Virus record (IMG/VR): IMGVR_UViG_3300037963_000336
Location: 1-28,885 of that record
From: a virus
Direction: 5' to 3' (one strand)
DNA: 28,885 nucleotides
The translations under genes were made by a program, and so were the position numbers. This document shows, piece after piece, positions 15,610-23,009 of this stretch (position 1 is the stretch's first letter; each line of letters opens with the position of its first letter). A model generated the notes under the pieces. It was not told the origin of the DNA. It ran no database searches and was given only the letters and a program-made list of their open reading frames with translations.

Positions 15610-15947
15610 TATGTAAAGAATTTCACTTCTATAATAACGGAGTATATAAAACTATAAGTAAATTAGCTCCAGAGGGTTGGTTTACAGATATTGAAAAGGT
15701 CGAGCCTAGTATAAGAATATTTGGTACACCAGAGCAAGTAGAACAAGCTTATCAAGATTATGTTAAAATGACTGGTCTTAACCTAAATGAAACATACGAC
15801 TTTAAAGTTGAGCCTAAAGGTTCTTGGTGGTATAATATTTACGGTAAAGACGCTGATAATATAAATAAAAAGACTCAAGATAAACTTGATAAATATGAAA
15901 AACTATATAATAAACAAAATAAAAAAGCACTAATAACTACAATATGA
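15600..15947 (+). CDS. Hypothetical early protein (115 aa)
   Basis: A 115-residue protein, start ATG 15600 inside the end of the previous gene, stop overlapping the next ATG (ATGA). The N-terminal half has aromatic, beta-type residues (ICKEFHFYNNGVYKTI) and the C-terminus is a Lys-rich helix. No motif is recognised. Tight overlaps on both sides support that it is real and co-translated. Confidence 0.65.
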   Translation: MGLICKEFHFYNNGVYKTISKLAPEGWFTDIEKVEPSIRIFGTPEQVEQAYQDYVKMTGLNLNETYDFKVEPKGSWWYNIYGKDADNINKKTQDKLDKYEKLYNKQNKKALITTI

Positions 15948-16330
15948 CAACTGAAAAAATAAAAGACGCTTATAATAAATACGGACTGACAAGAGACGAC
16001 GTATACAAACATCAACACTATATAATAATAACTCGTAGCGGTATTGAAAAAATACAAGCTATTGAAAATATAAAAATCGACTACGAAATAGTAAAATGCG
16101 AAAAAGACTTTTGTGTAATAAAAGCAATTGCTATAAAAGGTAAAGAGATTATACAAACTTTTGGCTCTGCTTTAAAAGGTACGGGGTTTAAAGACGGTAA
16201 TACTATGTCGTGGTATGTAGTCGAGATGGCTGAAAAAAGAGCTATGTCTAGGGCGGTGCTTAAAATGACTGGTTTATATGAGTTAGGAGTATTTGGCGAA
16301 GACGAAAGCGAAGAATTTAAACGTAAATAA
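15944..16330 (+). CDS. Hypothetical protein, possibly ssDNA-annealing/recombination-related
   Basis: A 128-residue protein. The C-terminal stretch SWYVVEMAEKRAMSRAVLKM (residues 89-108) and the GSALKGTGF segment before it loosely recall the conserved core of ERF/Rad52-like annealing proteins, where a GSA strand precedes a basic YA-RYAL helix. It is encoded two genes before the SSB-like protein, which fits a recombination role. The similarity is weak, so this stays a suggestion. The charged C-terminus is GEDESEEFKRK. Confidence 0.6.
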   Translation: MTTEKIKDAYNKYGLTRDDVYKHQHYIIITRSGIEKIQAIENIKIDYEIVKCEKDFCVIKAIAIKGKEIIQTFGSALKGTGFKDGNTMSWYVVEMAEKRAMSRAVLKMTGLYELGVFGEDESEEFKRK

Positions 16331-16344
16331 TTAAATAAATAAAA

Positions 16345-16554
16345 ATGAAAAAGTATAAAGTAAAAGATTTATCAAAACTAGCAACTAAACAAAAAATGCA
16401 TGAGTTAAAAGATTATGTAATTCTTATAAAAAAATGGGAAAAAAACGGAGTTGTAAGATGTAAAGTTGAAAGTCCTAATGGCTATGAATATATAGTACAC
16501 GCTGACAACTTAGAAGAAATTAAAACAAAGTCTAACAAAAAATCAAAGAAATAA
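16345..16554 (+). CDS. Small basic hypothetical protein (69 aa)
   Basis: A 69-residue Lys-rich protein with a possible small beta-barrel core (YVILIKKWEKNGVVRCKVES, then YEYIVHADNLEEI) and a disordered, very basic tail (TKSNKKSKK). The stop overlaps the ATG of the SSB-like gene by one base (TAATG). Nucleic-acid binding is plausible from charge and context, but no family is recognised. Confidence 0.6.
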   Translation: MKKYKVKDLSKLATKQKMHELKDYVILIKKWEKNGVVRCKVESPNGYEYIVHADNLEEIKTKSNKKSKK

Positions 16555-16880
16555 TGCAAATAGAAGGAAAATTAATTAAGATACTTGAAGCTGAAGGCGG
16601 CACAAGTAAAAATGGAAAAGCGTGGATAAAGCAGTCTTGTATAGTACAAACAGAAAACGAATACAATAATCAAGTATGTATAACTGCTTTTGGAGACGAT
16701 AAAGTACAAAATTTAAATAAATTAAAAGAAGGTCAAGATGTACAAATTTGGTGCAACGTATACTCAAGAGAATATAATGGTAAATACTATAATCAAATTG
16801 ACGGCTGGAGGTTTTCTAAAAGCGGCTCAGATTTTAAACCTCAAGATATGATTACTTCCGATAACGATATGCCTTTTTAA
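16554..16880 (+). CDS. Single-stranded DNA-binding-like OB-fold protein (DUF3127-like)
   Basis: A 108-residue protein that would coat ssDNA during replication and recombination. Residues 1-90 read as an OB fold: GKLIKILEAEGGTSKNGKAW, then KQSCIVQTE, a VCITAFGD strand and an IWCNVYSREYNGKYYNQIDGW segment. This pattern resembles DUF3127 proteins of Bacteroidetes and their phages. It ends in the acidic tail DNDMPF (103-108), which closely mimics the DDDIPF tip by which bacterial SSB recruits partner proteins. The tip strongly supports the SSB assignment. Confidence 0.8.
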   Translation: MQIEGKLIKILEAEGGTSKNGKAWIKQSCIVQTENEYNNQVCITAFGDDKVQNLNKLKEGQDVQIWCNVYSREYNGKYYNQIDGWRFSKSGSDFKPQDMITSDNDMPF

Positions 16881-16881
16881 A

Positions 16882-17397
16882 ATGACAAGTAAATATAATT
16901 TTAGAGCTATTTGTGATTTAACAGAAAATGTTTTAAATCTTGAGAAAGGTCAATTAAAACATAAAAGCAGAAAAAGACCATTACAAATAGCTAGGCAAGT
17001 TGCAGCTATGATAGCAAGAAACGAAGAAGACATACATCAAAAAATAATAGGCTCGATTTTAAATAGAGATAGGTCGTTAATTTATTATTATGAACATAAA
17101 CACGAGGGTAACTATAAATATTGTTCTTTATATAGAGACGCTTATAATAAAGTTTATAAAGCATATAAAGACATAGAAAGCTCAAAAGATGTTTTTATAA
17201 AAGGTAGTCATATAAAAAACTATTTATTAAAAAAAGGTATTAAAGAAGCTCCGTTAAATTTAGATGATGTTATTATAGCAGTTTATAGTGGCGAAGCATC
17301 TACATTAATAAAAGTTACTTATTTAGATTTTGCAAATCAATTAGAAAATATTAAGTTAGCACTAAAAAATTATCATTATAAAATAGAAATAATGTAA
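16882..17397 (+). CDS. DnaA domain IV-like DNA-binding protein
   Basis: A 171-residue protein. Residues 20-74 follow the pattern of the DnaA C-terminal DNA-binding domain: a KHKSRKRPLQIARQVAAMIAR helix (compare R-x-x-x-x-ARQ-x-A-M-x-L in DnaA), then IGSILNRDRSLIYYYEHKH in place of the DnaA signature IG-x-x-F-x-x-RDHSTV-x-x-A. There is no AAA+ domain. Residues 80-171 are an unknown region. It lies between the SSB-like and initiator-like genes, so it may bind the phage origin or compete for host DnaA boxes. I saw no TTATCCACA box in the window. Confidence 0.65.
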   Translation: MTSKYNFRAICDLTENVLNLEKGQLKHKSRKRPLQIARQVAAMIARNEEDIHQKIIGSILNRDRSLIYYYEHKHEGNYKYCSLYRDAYNKVYKAYKDIESSKDVFIKGSHIKNYLLKKGIKEAPLNLDDVIIAVYSGEASTLIKVTYLDFANQLENIKLALKNYHYKIEIM

Positions 17398-18014
17398 TGA
17401 ATAAACCTAACTATTACGCAATACTTCCGTCAACAATAAGATATGACGAAAATCTTAAACCAAATGTTAAGTTGTTATATGCAGAAATTACTGCTTTATG
17501 TAATATGAACGGAGAATGTTTTGCTAGTAATAGATATTTTGCAGAGCTTTATGGTAAAAGTAAAGGAACAATTTCTGGTTGGGTTAGTGATTTAGTAAAA
17601 GCTGGTTACGTTAAAATTGAATATACTTATAAAAAAGATAGCCGACAAATAGAACATAGATATATCAGAATTATCGCAGGGGCTATACCAGAAAAACTGA
17701 ACGACTTATACGATAAAAGTTTAAAGAGTAATAATACAAGTATTAATAATAAACTTACAGTTAGTAATAAGAAGCGCTTTAAAAAACCAACTTTAGAAGA
17801 AGTTAATCTTTATTGTAAAGAACGTAATAATAATGTTAGCGCAGAAACTTTTATAAATTTTTATGAATCTAAAGACTGGTATGTAGGAAAAAATAAAATG
17901 AAGTCTTGGAAGGCTGCCGTAAGAAACTGGGAGTCTCGAGATAAAAGTAAGCAAACTATGAGTAAAATTGATAAACAATTAAACCAATACTTAGACGGAA
18001 AAAAATATTTATGA
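17397..18014 (+). CDS. HTH replication initiator-like protein
   Basis: A 205-residue protein. Residues 3-90 form a winged HTH of the type seen in phage replisome organisers: YYAILPSTIRYDENLKPNVK at the start, then ECFASNRYFAELYGKSKGTISGWVSDLVKAGYVKIE. Residues 125-185 (KPTLEEVNLYCKER, NFYESKDWYVGKNKMKSWKA, AVRNWESR) resemble the C-terminal domain of DnaD/O-type initiators, which contact ssDNA or a helicase. The protein would open the origin and recruit the host replisome, since no phage helicase or polymerase is encoded. Its start overlaps the previous stop (TAATGA). Confidence 0.75.
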   Translation: MNKPNYYAILPSTIRYDENLKPNVKLLYAEITALCNMNGECFASNRYFAELYGKSKGTISGWVSDLVKAGYVKIEYTYKKDSRQIEHRYIRIIAGAIPEKLNDLYDKSLKSNNTSINNKLTVSNKKRFKKPTLEEVNLYCKERNNNVSAETFINFYESKDWYVGKNKMKSWKAAVRNWESRDKSKQTMSKIDKQLNQYLDGKKYL

Positions 18015-18379
18015 AAACACTAAAACAAGAAGACCTAAAAGAATTAACAGAAAAAGTATACGAGCTTTTACATAAAACTGCAATAGAGATAGGTCAAAAC
18101 CCAGACGGTAAAACAATAGCAGCTTTAAGTAAAATATTTGCAAATGATTTACAAAAGGAAAACAGATTTAAAAATTTGACTTTTAATCAAATAGTAGATG
18201 CCTTTAGTTTAGGGGTTAGATTTGGTAAAGACGAACCATTTTTAAATATAAGAACTTTTTATAAGTGGACTTACGAACACAAAAAAACAATAGACAATGC
18301 TTATTATCAAGTACATACTTTGGGTCAGTCAAAAGAAAAAACACTTTATTATCAAGAACCAATAAAATTAATTAAATGA
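18011..18379 (+). CDS. Hypothetical replication-region protein (122 aa)
   Basis: A 122-residue, mostly helical protein with a 4-base overlap (ATGA) to both neighbours. The stretch NLTFNQIVDAFSLGVRFGKD (around 56-75) and the FLNIRTFYKWTYEHKK helix look conserved-type, but I do not recognise the family. It follows the initiator-like gene directly, so a helper of replication, for example a helicase-loader adaptor, is possible. Confidence 0.6.
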   Translation: MKTLKQEDLKELTEKVYELLHKTAIEIGQNPDGKTIAALSKIFANDLQKENRFKNLTFNQIVDAFSLGVRFGKDEPFLNIRTFYKWTYEHKKTIDNAYYQVHTLGQSKEKTLYYQEPIKLIK

Positions 18380-18708
18380 AAAAACTAATAACTAAAATTA
18401 AAAAATTAATAACTAAAATGAGAAAAATAATTATAAAAAAAGACGAAGTAAAAACTCAATCAGACGCAATACTCTGGCATCTAAAAACTTACGGAGCTAT
18501 AACAAGTTACGAAGCAATTAGAGAATACGGAGCTACAAGATTATCTGCAATTATTTTTAATCATAGAAAAGACGGATATGTTATAGATAGCGTACCTTTA
18601 ACAAAAAAAACTAGATTTGGTAGAAACACAACAATATCAAAATACGTTTATATTAAACCAATTTCTTTAAATGAACAACTAGGAATGTTTTGTGAAATCG
18701 ATAAGTAA
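18376..18708 (+). CDS. HTH_39-type winged-helix DNA-binding protein
   Basis: A 110-residue protein. Residues 27-70 fit the small HTH_39 domain: TQSDAILWHLKTYGAITSYE followed by AIREYGATRLSAIIFNHRKDGY. It probably binds DNA as a regulator. The N-terminus is odd: KKLITKIKKLITKMRKIIIKK contains a duplicated LITKIKK/LITKMRK unit, and the DNA repeats TTAATAACTAAAAT. The internal ATG at 18418 (MRKIIIKKDEV) may be the true start, in which case the repeat is upstream DNA, possibly regulatory. Confidence 0.7.
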   Translation: MKKLITKIKKLITKMRKIIIKKDEVKTQSDAILWHLKTYGAITSYEAIREYGATRLSAIIFNHRKDGYVIDSVPLTKKTRFGRNTTISKYVYIKPISLNEQLGMFCEIDK

Positions 18709-19096
18709 ATTAAAAAAAGAATTAGACAAATGGTTTAGTTTGTTTATAAGATTAAGAAACGCAACTGAGTACGGTCTAGCTCAATGTTTTACTTGCGGAA
18801 AAGTAGACCATTATAAAAAATTACAATGCGGACATTTTCAAAGCCGTAAACATATTAGCACAAGATTTGACGAAAAAAATTGTCAAGTCCAATGCGTAGC
18901 CTGTAATATGTTTAGAAGCGGTGAACAATATAGATTTGGTTTAAATTTAGATTCTTTTTACGGAGACGGAACGGCTGAAGAATTAGAGGTCGTTTCAGGG
19001 TTTACTATAAAAATGAGTAAACTAGATTATGAAGAAAAAATAGTTTATTACAAATCACTTGTTAAAAACTTAAAAAAAGAGAAAGGAATAGAATAA
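18692..19096 (+). CDS. ninG: NinG/Rap-like recombination endonuclease
   Basis: A 134-residue protein with a GTG start at 18692, overlapping the preceding gene by 17 bases. It carries a compact zinc-binding nuclease module: CFTC (Cys32, Cys35), CGHFQSRKH (Cys46, His48), then CQVQCVAC (Cys64, Cys68, Cys71). It matches the layout of phage lambda NinG (Rap), a structure-specific endonuclease that processes recombination intermediates. It is shorter than lambda NinG (about 200 residues), which seems usual for Bacteroidetes phage versions. NinB-like and SSB-like proteins in the same operon point to a lambda-like recombination set. Confidence 0.8.
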   Translation: MKSISKLKKELDKWFSLFIRLRNATEYGLAQCFTCGKVDHYKKLQCGHFQSRKHISTRFDEKNCQVQCVACNMFRSGEQYRFGLNLDSFYGDGTAEELEVVSGFTIKMSKLDYEEKIVYYKSLVKNLKKEKGIE

Positions 19097-19119
19097 GTTA
19101 TTTTGTATATAATTGTCGT

Positions 19120-19476
19120 ATGTCAGAAGTTATATACGCAAGTAGCGAACATAAACAAACGGTTGAGTTATACATCAACACTTGTAAGCAATTTGCAAAA
19201 GATGTTTCTACCAAATCTAAATACAATAACTTTGAAGACGTTATTAAAACAATCAAAGAGTATCATAACGGTTACGGAAAAGGAGTAAAAGAAAATAATT
19301 ACTATGACTGGTTAATGATAATACCTATAAATTTATCAGTAGCTACAAATAGTTTTTTTGCTGGTTTAGAATCTAAAAATAACAGGGCAACTATAAGGGC
19401 TTACAAAGTTGTTTTAGAACAATTATTAATAGAAACCGTAGATAAAATTGAATTACTAGAACCAGAAAATGAATAA
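19120..19476 (+). CDS. Hypothetical protein (118 aa)
   Basis: A 118-residue helical protein. The central segment NNYYDWLMIIPINLSVATNSFFAG (around 63-86) is mildly hydrophobic but not a clear membrane helix. No family is recognised. An alternative frame from 19103 is open for 61 codons but has no coding character. The stop lies inside the start of the sigma-like gene (8-base overlap), suggesting coupled expression. Confidence 0.6.
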   Translation: MSEVIYASSEHKQTVELYINTCKQFAKDVSTKSKYNNFEDVIKTIKEYHNGYGKGVKENNYYDWLMIIPINLSVATNSFFAGLESKNNRATIRAYKVVLEQLLIETVDKIELLEPENE

Positions 19477-20074
19477 GATTTATACAGAAATAGCAAATCT
19501 TACAGAAAAGTTTAGAAAAATGGCTTTTGGTATAACTCAAAACGAAAACAAAATAAATAATGCAGTACAAGAATTAATGCTTTATTTTTTACAAATGAAT
19601 CCAAAAACACTTAAAAATATATATGATAAAGACGGTATTGAAGGTGTTACAAGATATGGAGCAGTTGCTCTAAAAAGAGCGCTTACAAGCACAAGGTCTA
19701 ATTTTTATTACAAATATGAAAAATATTATACGCATATTAATAGCTTCAATTATGTTCATAGTACAACTGATGATAATAATTGCAAGTTGGAATCTCACGC
19801 TAACCCTAAAATTTTATTCAATCTTGCAGAAAATAAAACTTCGTACGATTACGAAAAGGAAAAGAAAATTATTTTAATAGAATCTGAAATAGATAAATTT
19901 CATTGGTATGATAAAGAAATATTTAAACTTTATTATTACGAAGGTAATACACTTGATAGTTTAGCTAAAAAAACAAAAATAAGTAGAAATAGTTTATTTA
20001 CTACAATAGATAAAGTAAGGACAGAATTAAAAACAAAATGTAATGAGGTTATACAATCCGAAAATAAAGAATAG
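19469..20074 (+). CDS. Sigma-70-like (ECF-type) transcription factor, putative late regulator
   Basis: A 201-residue protein with the size and layout of small sigma factors. Residues 8-75 could form a region 2-like helical bundle, followed by a linker of about 60 residues. Region 4-like sequence at 145-190 reads DKEIFKLYYYEGNTLDSLAK then a recognition helix KTKISRNSLFTTIDKVRTEL. The typical order E-I-F-x-L-x-Y-x-E-G-x-T-L-x-x-L-A is well kept. It would redirect host RNA polymerase. As it sits in the early operon, it is the natural candidate to read the late promoter-like elements. A sigma-like HTH protein without sigma activity is the alternative. Confidence 0.75.
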   Translation: MNKIYTEIANLTEKFRKMAFGITQNENKINNAVQELMLYFLQMNPKTLKNIYDKDGIEGVTRYGAVALKRALTSTRSNFYYKYEKYYTHINSFNYVHSTTDDNNCKLESHANPKILFNLAENKTSYDYEKEKKIILIESEIDKFHWYDKEIFKLYYYEGNTLDSLAKKTKISRNSLFTTIDKVRTELKTKCNEVIQSENKE

Positions 20075-20081
20075 TTTTATA

Positions 20082-20174
20082 ATGCAATTTGGTTTTCAAA
20101 GTCCAAACTGGAATAGATGTAGCGTAAATAGCTTAGAATTACAACATAAAACAAAAAAGAAAAAAAAGAAATGA
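20082..20174 (+). CDS. Very small ORF (30 aa) with Lys-rich tail
   Basis: The ATG at 20082 lies seven bases after the sigma-like gene and the frame ends in TGA at 20172-20174, overlapping the next ATG (ATGA). The product is MQFGFQSPNWNRCSVNSLEL followed by a short Lys run. Overlap suggests a real translated unit, perhaps only a coupling peptide. No family is recognised. Confidence 0.4.
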   Translation: MQFGFQSPNWNRCSVNSLELQHKTKKKKKK

Positions 20175-20575
20175 AATTTTTTGTAGCTAACGAAGTATAT
20201 AAAGAGCGTATGTCTATATGCAAGTCTTGTAAACACTATTTAAGTTTGTTAGGTAATTGCGGAATTTGTAAATGTTTTATGAAAGTAAAATCAAGGATAG
20301 CTCCTATGGAATGTCCTAAAGGCAAATGGTTAAAAACAACTGAAGTAGAAAAACCAAAAGATTTACCTAAAGATATTATAAAAGAGATATTAGAATTGTA
20401 CCCTAAAATTAAAACTGGTCGAGCAAAAAATTATGACGATAAAACTAAATTGATAACTTTATATAATACAATATATAATACTAATTATAGCACAGGAACA
20501 AATTGCAGCTCTTGTTTAAATACTTGTTTTGACGCTATAACAAAACTTTACGAAAAATATAATACAAATGAATAA
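20171..20575 (+). CDS. Cys-rich zinc-ribbon protein
   Basis: A 134-residue protein. The N-terminal half carries six Cys: CKSC (17, 20), CGICKC (30, 33, 35) and Cys48 in APMECPKGKW. It resembles small zinc-ribbon domains common in Bacteroidetes phages. A second Cys group CSSCLNTC (112, 115, 119) is near the C-terminus. The middle (about 60-105) is a helical linker. Two metal sites in one small protein suggest nucleic acid or protein binding. The specific function is unknown. Confidence 0.65.
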   Translation: MKFFVANEVYKERMSICKSCKHYLSLLGNCGICKCFMKVKSRIAPMECPKGKWLKTTEVEKPKDLPKDIIKEILELYPKIKTGRAKNYDDKTKLITLYNTIYNTNYSTGTNCSSCLNTCFDAITKLYEKYNTNE

Positions 20576-20804
20576 TATACCAAAATACTATATAGGTAAA
20601 AAATACAAAATAGAAGCAAGAAAAGTAGTTGAAGACTTTCAGGGAGATAATTATAATTTAGGAACGGCTATAACATATTTATTAAGAGCTGGAAAAAAAG
20701 AAGGTAATTCAATAGAGCAAGATATAAGAAAAGCAATAGAACATTTAAAATTTGAGCTTGACAGAATAGAAATTAAGACAAGAACTGGAGCTTTATCAAG
20801 ATGA
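20568..20804 (+). CDS. DUF3310-like protein
   Basis: A 78-residue protein matching the small DUF3310 family (often labelled phage nucleotide kinase without strong proof): PKYYIGKKYKIEARKVVEDF at the start, then YNLGTAITYLLRAGKKEGNS with the characteristic N/G-x-x-x-x-YL-x-RAG-x-K, and EQDIRKAIEHLKFELDRIE. It overlaps the previous gene by 8 bases and the next by 4. The role is probably in nucleotide metabolism or in a complex with host enzymes; the family's biochemistry is poorly settled. Confidence 0.75.
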   Translation: MNNIPKYYIGKKYKIEARKVVEDFQGDNYNLGTAITYLLRAGKKEGNSIEQDIRKAIEHLKFELDRIEIKTRTGALSR

Positions 20805-21058
20805 AATATAAGTGCGAGTGCGGAGAATATGAAAAAGAGATTAGTAAAATTTCTATTGTTTATCGTCAAGGAAACTGGGTTACAAAAGGTTCAGAATGTC
20901 CTTGTGGTAAATATATGACTAGCGAACCATTAGAAGGTATGCCAGAAATAAAAAGAACTGAAGACTCTTTGAGTGTAAAAAAAAGAGGTGACAAACTATG
21001 GTCATCTGCGAAAGAAAAGTTAATAGGCGAACGAGGTATAAATGAAGACTTTGCATAA
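20801..21058 (+). CDS. Small zinc-ribbon-like protein (85 aa)
   Basis: An 85-residue protein with CEC (Cys5, Cys7) near the N-terminus and CPC (Cys33, Cys35), a four-Cys arrangement that probably binds one zinc. The C-terminal half (about 45-85) is charged and probably helical. It overlaps both neighbours by 4 and 1 bases. The family is not recognised; association with the NinB-like gene suggests a DNA-related role. Confidence 0.6.
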   Translation: MKYKCECGEYEKEISKISIVYRQGNWVTKGSECPCGKYMTSEPLEGMPEIKRTEDSLSVKKRGDKLWSSAKEKLIGERGINEDFA

Positions 21059-21441
21059 TGAATTTTGTAATACATACAAGTCAAGATAAACAGACTCTAT
21101 ATAATTATTTGAAAGAGTTGGATAGCGGATATATAGTTAAAGTAAGTAAACAAAGAAATAATAGGTCAAATATGCAGAATAATTACTATTGGGCTTGTAT
21201 TGTACAACCGTTAGCAAATGAGTTAGGATATTTTCCTGACGAAATGCACGATACACTAAAAGTAAAGTTTGCTAGTCTTTGGGAAAGTATAGAAGTAAAC
21301 GATAAACAAATAGGCTTACAAAAAGTAAAAAGTACGGCAAAAATGAATAGTAAAGAATTTGAGATATATGCAGACCAAATTAGAATTTGGGCGCTTATAG
21401 AATTAAATATCAAGTTAATGTTACCAAACGAATACGAATAA
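21058..21441 (+). CDS. ninB: NinB-like recombination protein
   Basis: A 127-residue protein close in layout to phage NinB (lambda Orf): KQRNNRSNMQNNYYWACIVQ (35-54, compare R-S-x-x-QN-x-x-YW in NinB), then GYFPDEMHDTLKVKF (60-74), and TAKMNSKEFEIYADQIRIWA (96-115). Lambda Orf binds ssDNA and SSB and helps load recombinase. An SSB-like protein with the acidic tip and a NinG-like nuclease are encoded in the same operon. It is the last gene before the terminase genes; its end contains the CAAA box of a late promoter-like element. Confidence 0.8.
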   Translation: MNFVIHTSQDKQTLYNYLKELDSGYIVKVSKQRNNRSNMQNNYYWACIVQPLANELGYFPDEMHDTLKVKFASLWESIEVNDKQIGLQKVKSTAKMNSKEFEIYADQIRIWALIELNIKLMLPNEYE

Positions 21442-21457
21442 AATCTATTATATATAA
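21425..21457 (+). promoter_or_regulatory. Late promoter-like element, copy 5 (variant)
   Basis: CAAACG begins at 21425 within the end of the NinB-like gene, and TCTATTATATATAA begins at 21444, exactly 19 bases later. A 27-base leader follows before the terminase small subunit ATG at 21485, so this copy has an ordinary leader. It lies at the early/late gene boundary. Confidence 0.5.
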
Positions 21458-21484
21458 AGACTTGATTAATCAAATTATTTCAAA

Positions 21485-21745
21485 ATGAATACACACGGAG
21501 GTAAAAGAATAGGAGCTGGTCGTAAACCAAAAGCTGAAGAACAAAAGTTAATAGAAAAATTAACACCTTTAAACGACTTAGCTTTAGAGTCATTAAAAAA
21601 AGGTTTAGAGAAAAAAGAACAATGGGCGGTCAAGTTATACTTTGAATATTTTTACGGTCGACCTCAACAAAGAGTAGATGTAACTAGCAACGAAGAAACT
21701 TTAAATATGCCGCTAATAACATTTATAGATTCTGAAACTGAGTAA
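21485..21745 (+). CDS. Terminase small subunit (putative)
   Basis: An 86-residue protein. It opens with HGGKRIGAGRKPKAEE, a basic N-terminal motif typical of small-terminase-like proteins, followed by helices (LIEKLTPLNDLALESLKKGL, then EQWAVKLYFEYFYGRPQQ). It would recognise packaging DNA and bind the large subunit, encoded just after it with a 14-base overlap. It is shorter than most small terminases (often 100-180 residues), so it may contain only the DNA-binding and contact helices. Confidence 0.75.
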   Translation: MNTHGGKRIGAGRKPKAEEQKLIEKLTPLNDLALESLKKGLEKKEQWAVKLYFEYFYGRPQQRVDVTSNEETLNMPLITFIDSETE

Positions 21746-22934
21746 AAAATATAATCCGCTATTTGATTCAGACGCTAGATACTTTATAATAACTGGAGGT
21801 CGAGGGTCAGGTAAATCTTTTGCTGCAACTGTATTTCTTACGTTACTTACTATGACCGCAGGTATACGAGTATTATTCACGAGGTTTACTATGGTATCTG
21901 CGCACCTATCTATAATACCAGAATTTTTAGAAAAGATAACCTTGTTAGGTTATGACAATATATTTAGTATAAATAAAGCTGAAGTAATAAACATTAAAAA
22001 CAATAGTGATATTTTATTTAGAGGTATAAAAACAAGCGCTGGTAACCAAACTGCAAGTTTAAAATCTTTACAAGGTATAAGTTGCTGGGTACTAGACGAA
22101 GCTGAAGAATTAATAGACGAAGACATTTTTGATACAATAGATTTAAGTATAAGAGAAAAGGGAGTACAAAATAGAATCATACTTATACTGAATCCTGTAA
22201 CAAAAGAACATTGGATATATAAAAGGTTTTTTGAAGACAAAGGCGTACAAGCTGGTTTTAATGGCGTTAGAGACAATATATGCTATATTCATAGTACATA
22301 CCTTGACAACAAAGATAATCTGTCTAAGAGCTTCTTAGAGCGCGTAGAAGCTATAAAACACAGAAACTTTAAAAAGTACAAACATAAAATACTTGGGGGC
22401 TGGTTAGAAAAAGCAGAGGGCGTAGTCTTTGAGAATTGGTCAATAGGAGAATTTAATCCAGACGGATTACAAACTAGCTGCGGTATGGACTTTGGTTTTA
22501 GTGTTGACCCAGATAGTTTAGTAGAGGTAGCAATAGATAAAAAGAAAAAAATAATATATCTTAAAGAACACTTATATAAAAACGGTTTAAAGTCCCACCA
22601 ACTAGCAGAGTTAATTTTAAAAAAAGTACAAGACAAACTAATAATAGCAGATAGCGCAGAGCCTAGACTAATAGAAGACTTGAGACATTTAGGTGTAAAT
22701 ATAAAACCAGTTAAAAAAGGAACTATTGAAAGTGGTATAACTAGAATGTTAGATTACGACATAGTAATAACAAAAGAGTCAATAAATTTAGCTAAAGAAT
22801 TTAATAACTATATATACGCAGATAAAGGTTCTAAATTATTTGTTGACGCTTATAATCACGGAATTGACGCTACAAGATATAATATAATTTATCATTTAGA
22901 CAATCCTAATTTAGGTAAATATTATGTACAATAA
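21732..22934 (+). CDS. terL: Terminase large subunit, non-ATG start
   Basis: About 400 residues. ATPase motifs: Walker A GGRGSGKS (22-29) and Walker B LDEAEE (121-126). Nuclease residues: Asp253 in GMDFGFS, Asp307 in IADSAEP, and Asp372/Asp379 in VDAYNHGIDATRY. It powers DNA packaging and cuts the concatemer. The first ATG, at 21852, lies after Walker A and cannot be the start. The open frame begins after a TAG at 21726; the only candidates are ATT 21729, CTG 21732 or CTG 21738. CTG 21732 gives M-K-L-S-K-K-Y-N-P-L-F, a natural terminase N-terminus. It overlaps the small subunit gene by 14 bases. Confidence 0.93.
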   Translation: MKLSKKYNPLFDSDARYFIITGGRGSGKSFAATVFLTLLTMTAGIRVLFTRFTMVSAHLSIIPEFLEKITLLGYDNIFSINKAEVINIKNNSDILFRGIKTSAGNQTASLKSLQGISCWVLDEAEELIDEDIFDTIDLSIREKGVQNRIILILNPVTKEHWIYKRFFEDKGVQAGFNGVRDNICYIHSTYLDNKDNLSKSFLERVEAIKHRNFKKYKHKILGGWLEKAEGVVFENWSIGEFNPDGLQTSCGMDFGFSVDPDSLVEVAIDKKKKIIYLKEHLYKNGLKSHQLAELILKKVQDKLIIADSAEPRLIEDLRHLGVNIKPVKKGTIESGITRMLDYDIVITKESINLAKEFNNYIYADKGSKLFVDAYNHGIDATRYNIIYHLDNPNLGKYYVQ

Positions 22935-22967
22935 AGGGGAAGCCCCGCACGTTCAAGCCTCCCCTTT
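22933..22967 (+). terminator. Terminator-like hairpin after terminase
   Basis: AAAGGGGA (22933-22940) pairs with TCCCCTTT (22960-22967), a perfect 8-bp stem around a 19-base loop, overlapping the terminase stop codon. An alternative small hairpin GGGG-AAG-CCCC (22936-22946) is inside. The T-tract is short, so termination may be partial. It is followed by a late promoter-like element. Confidence 0.6.
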
Positions 22968-23009
22968 CAAATTAATTTACTAACTAAAACGCGGCAAATA
23001 TAACACTTT

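Noticed and set aside
16882-17397. DnaA boxes near the DnaA-like gene marking an origin
   Set aside because: I found no TTATCCACA-type box or iteron cluster in the window, so no origin is called.
19103-19288. 61-codon frame overlapping the start of the 19120 gene
   Set aside because: It has no coding character, and the other frame is longer and continues into coupled overlaps with its neighbour.
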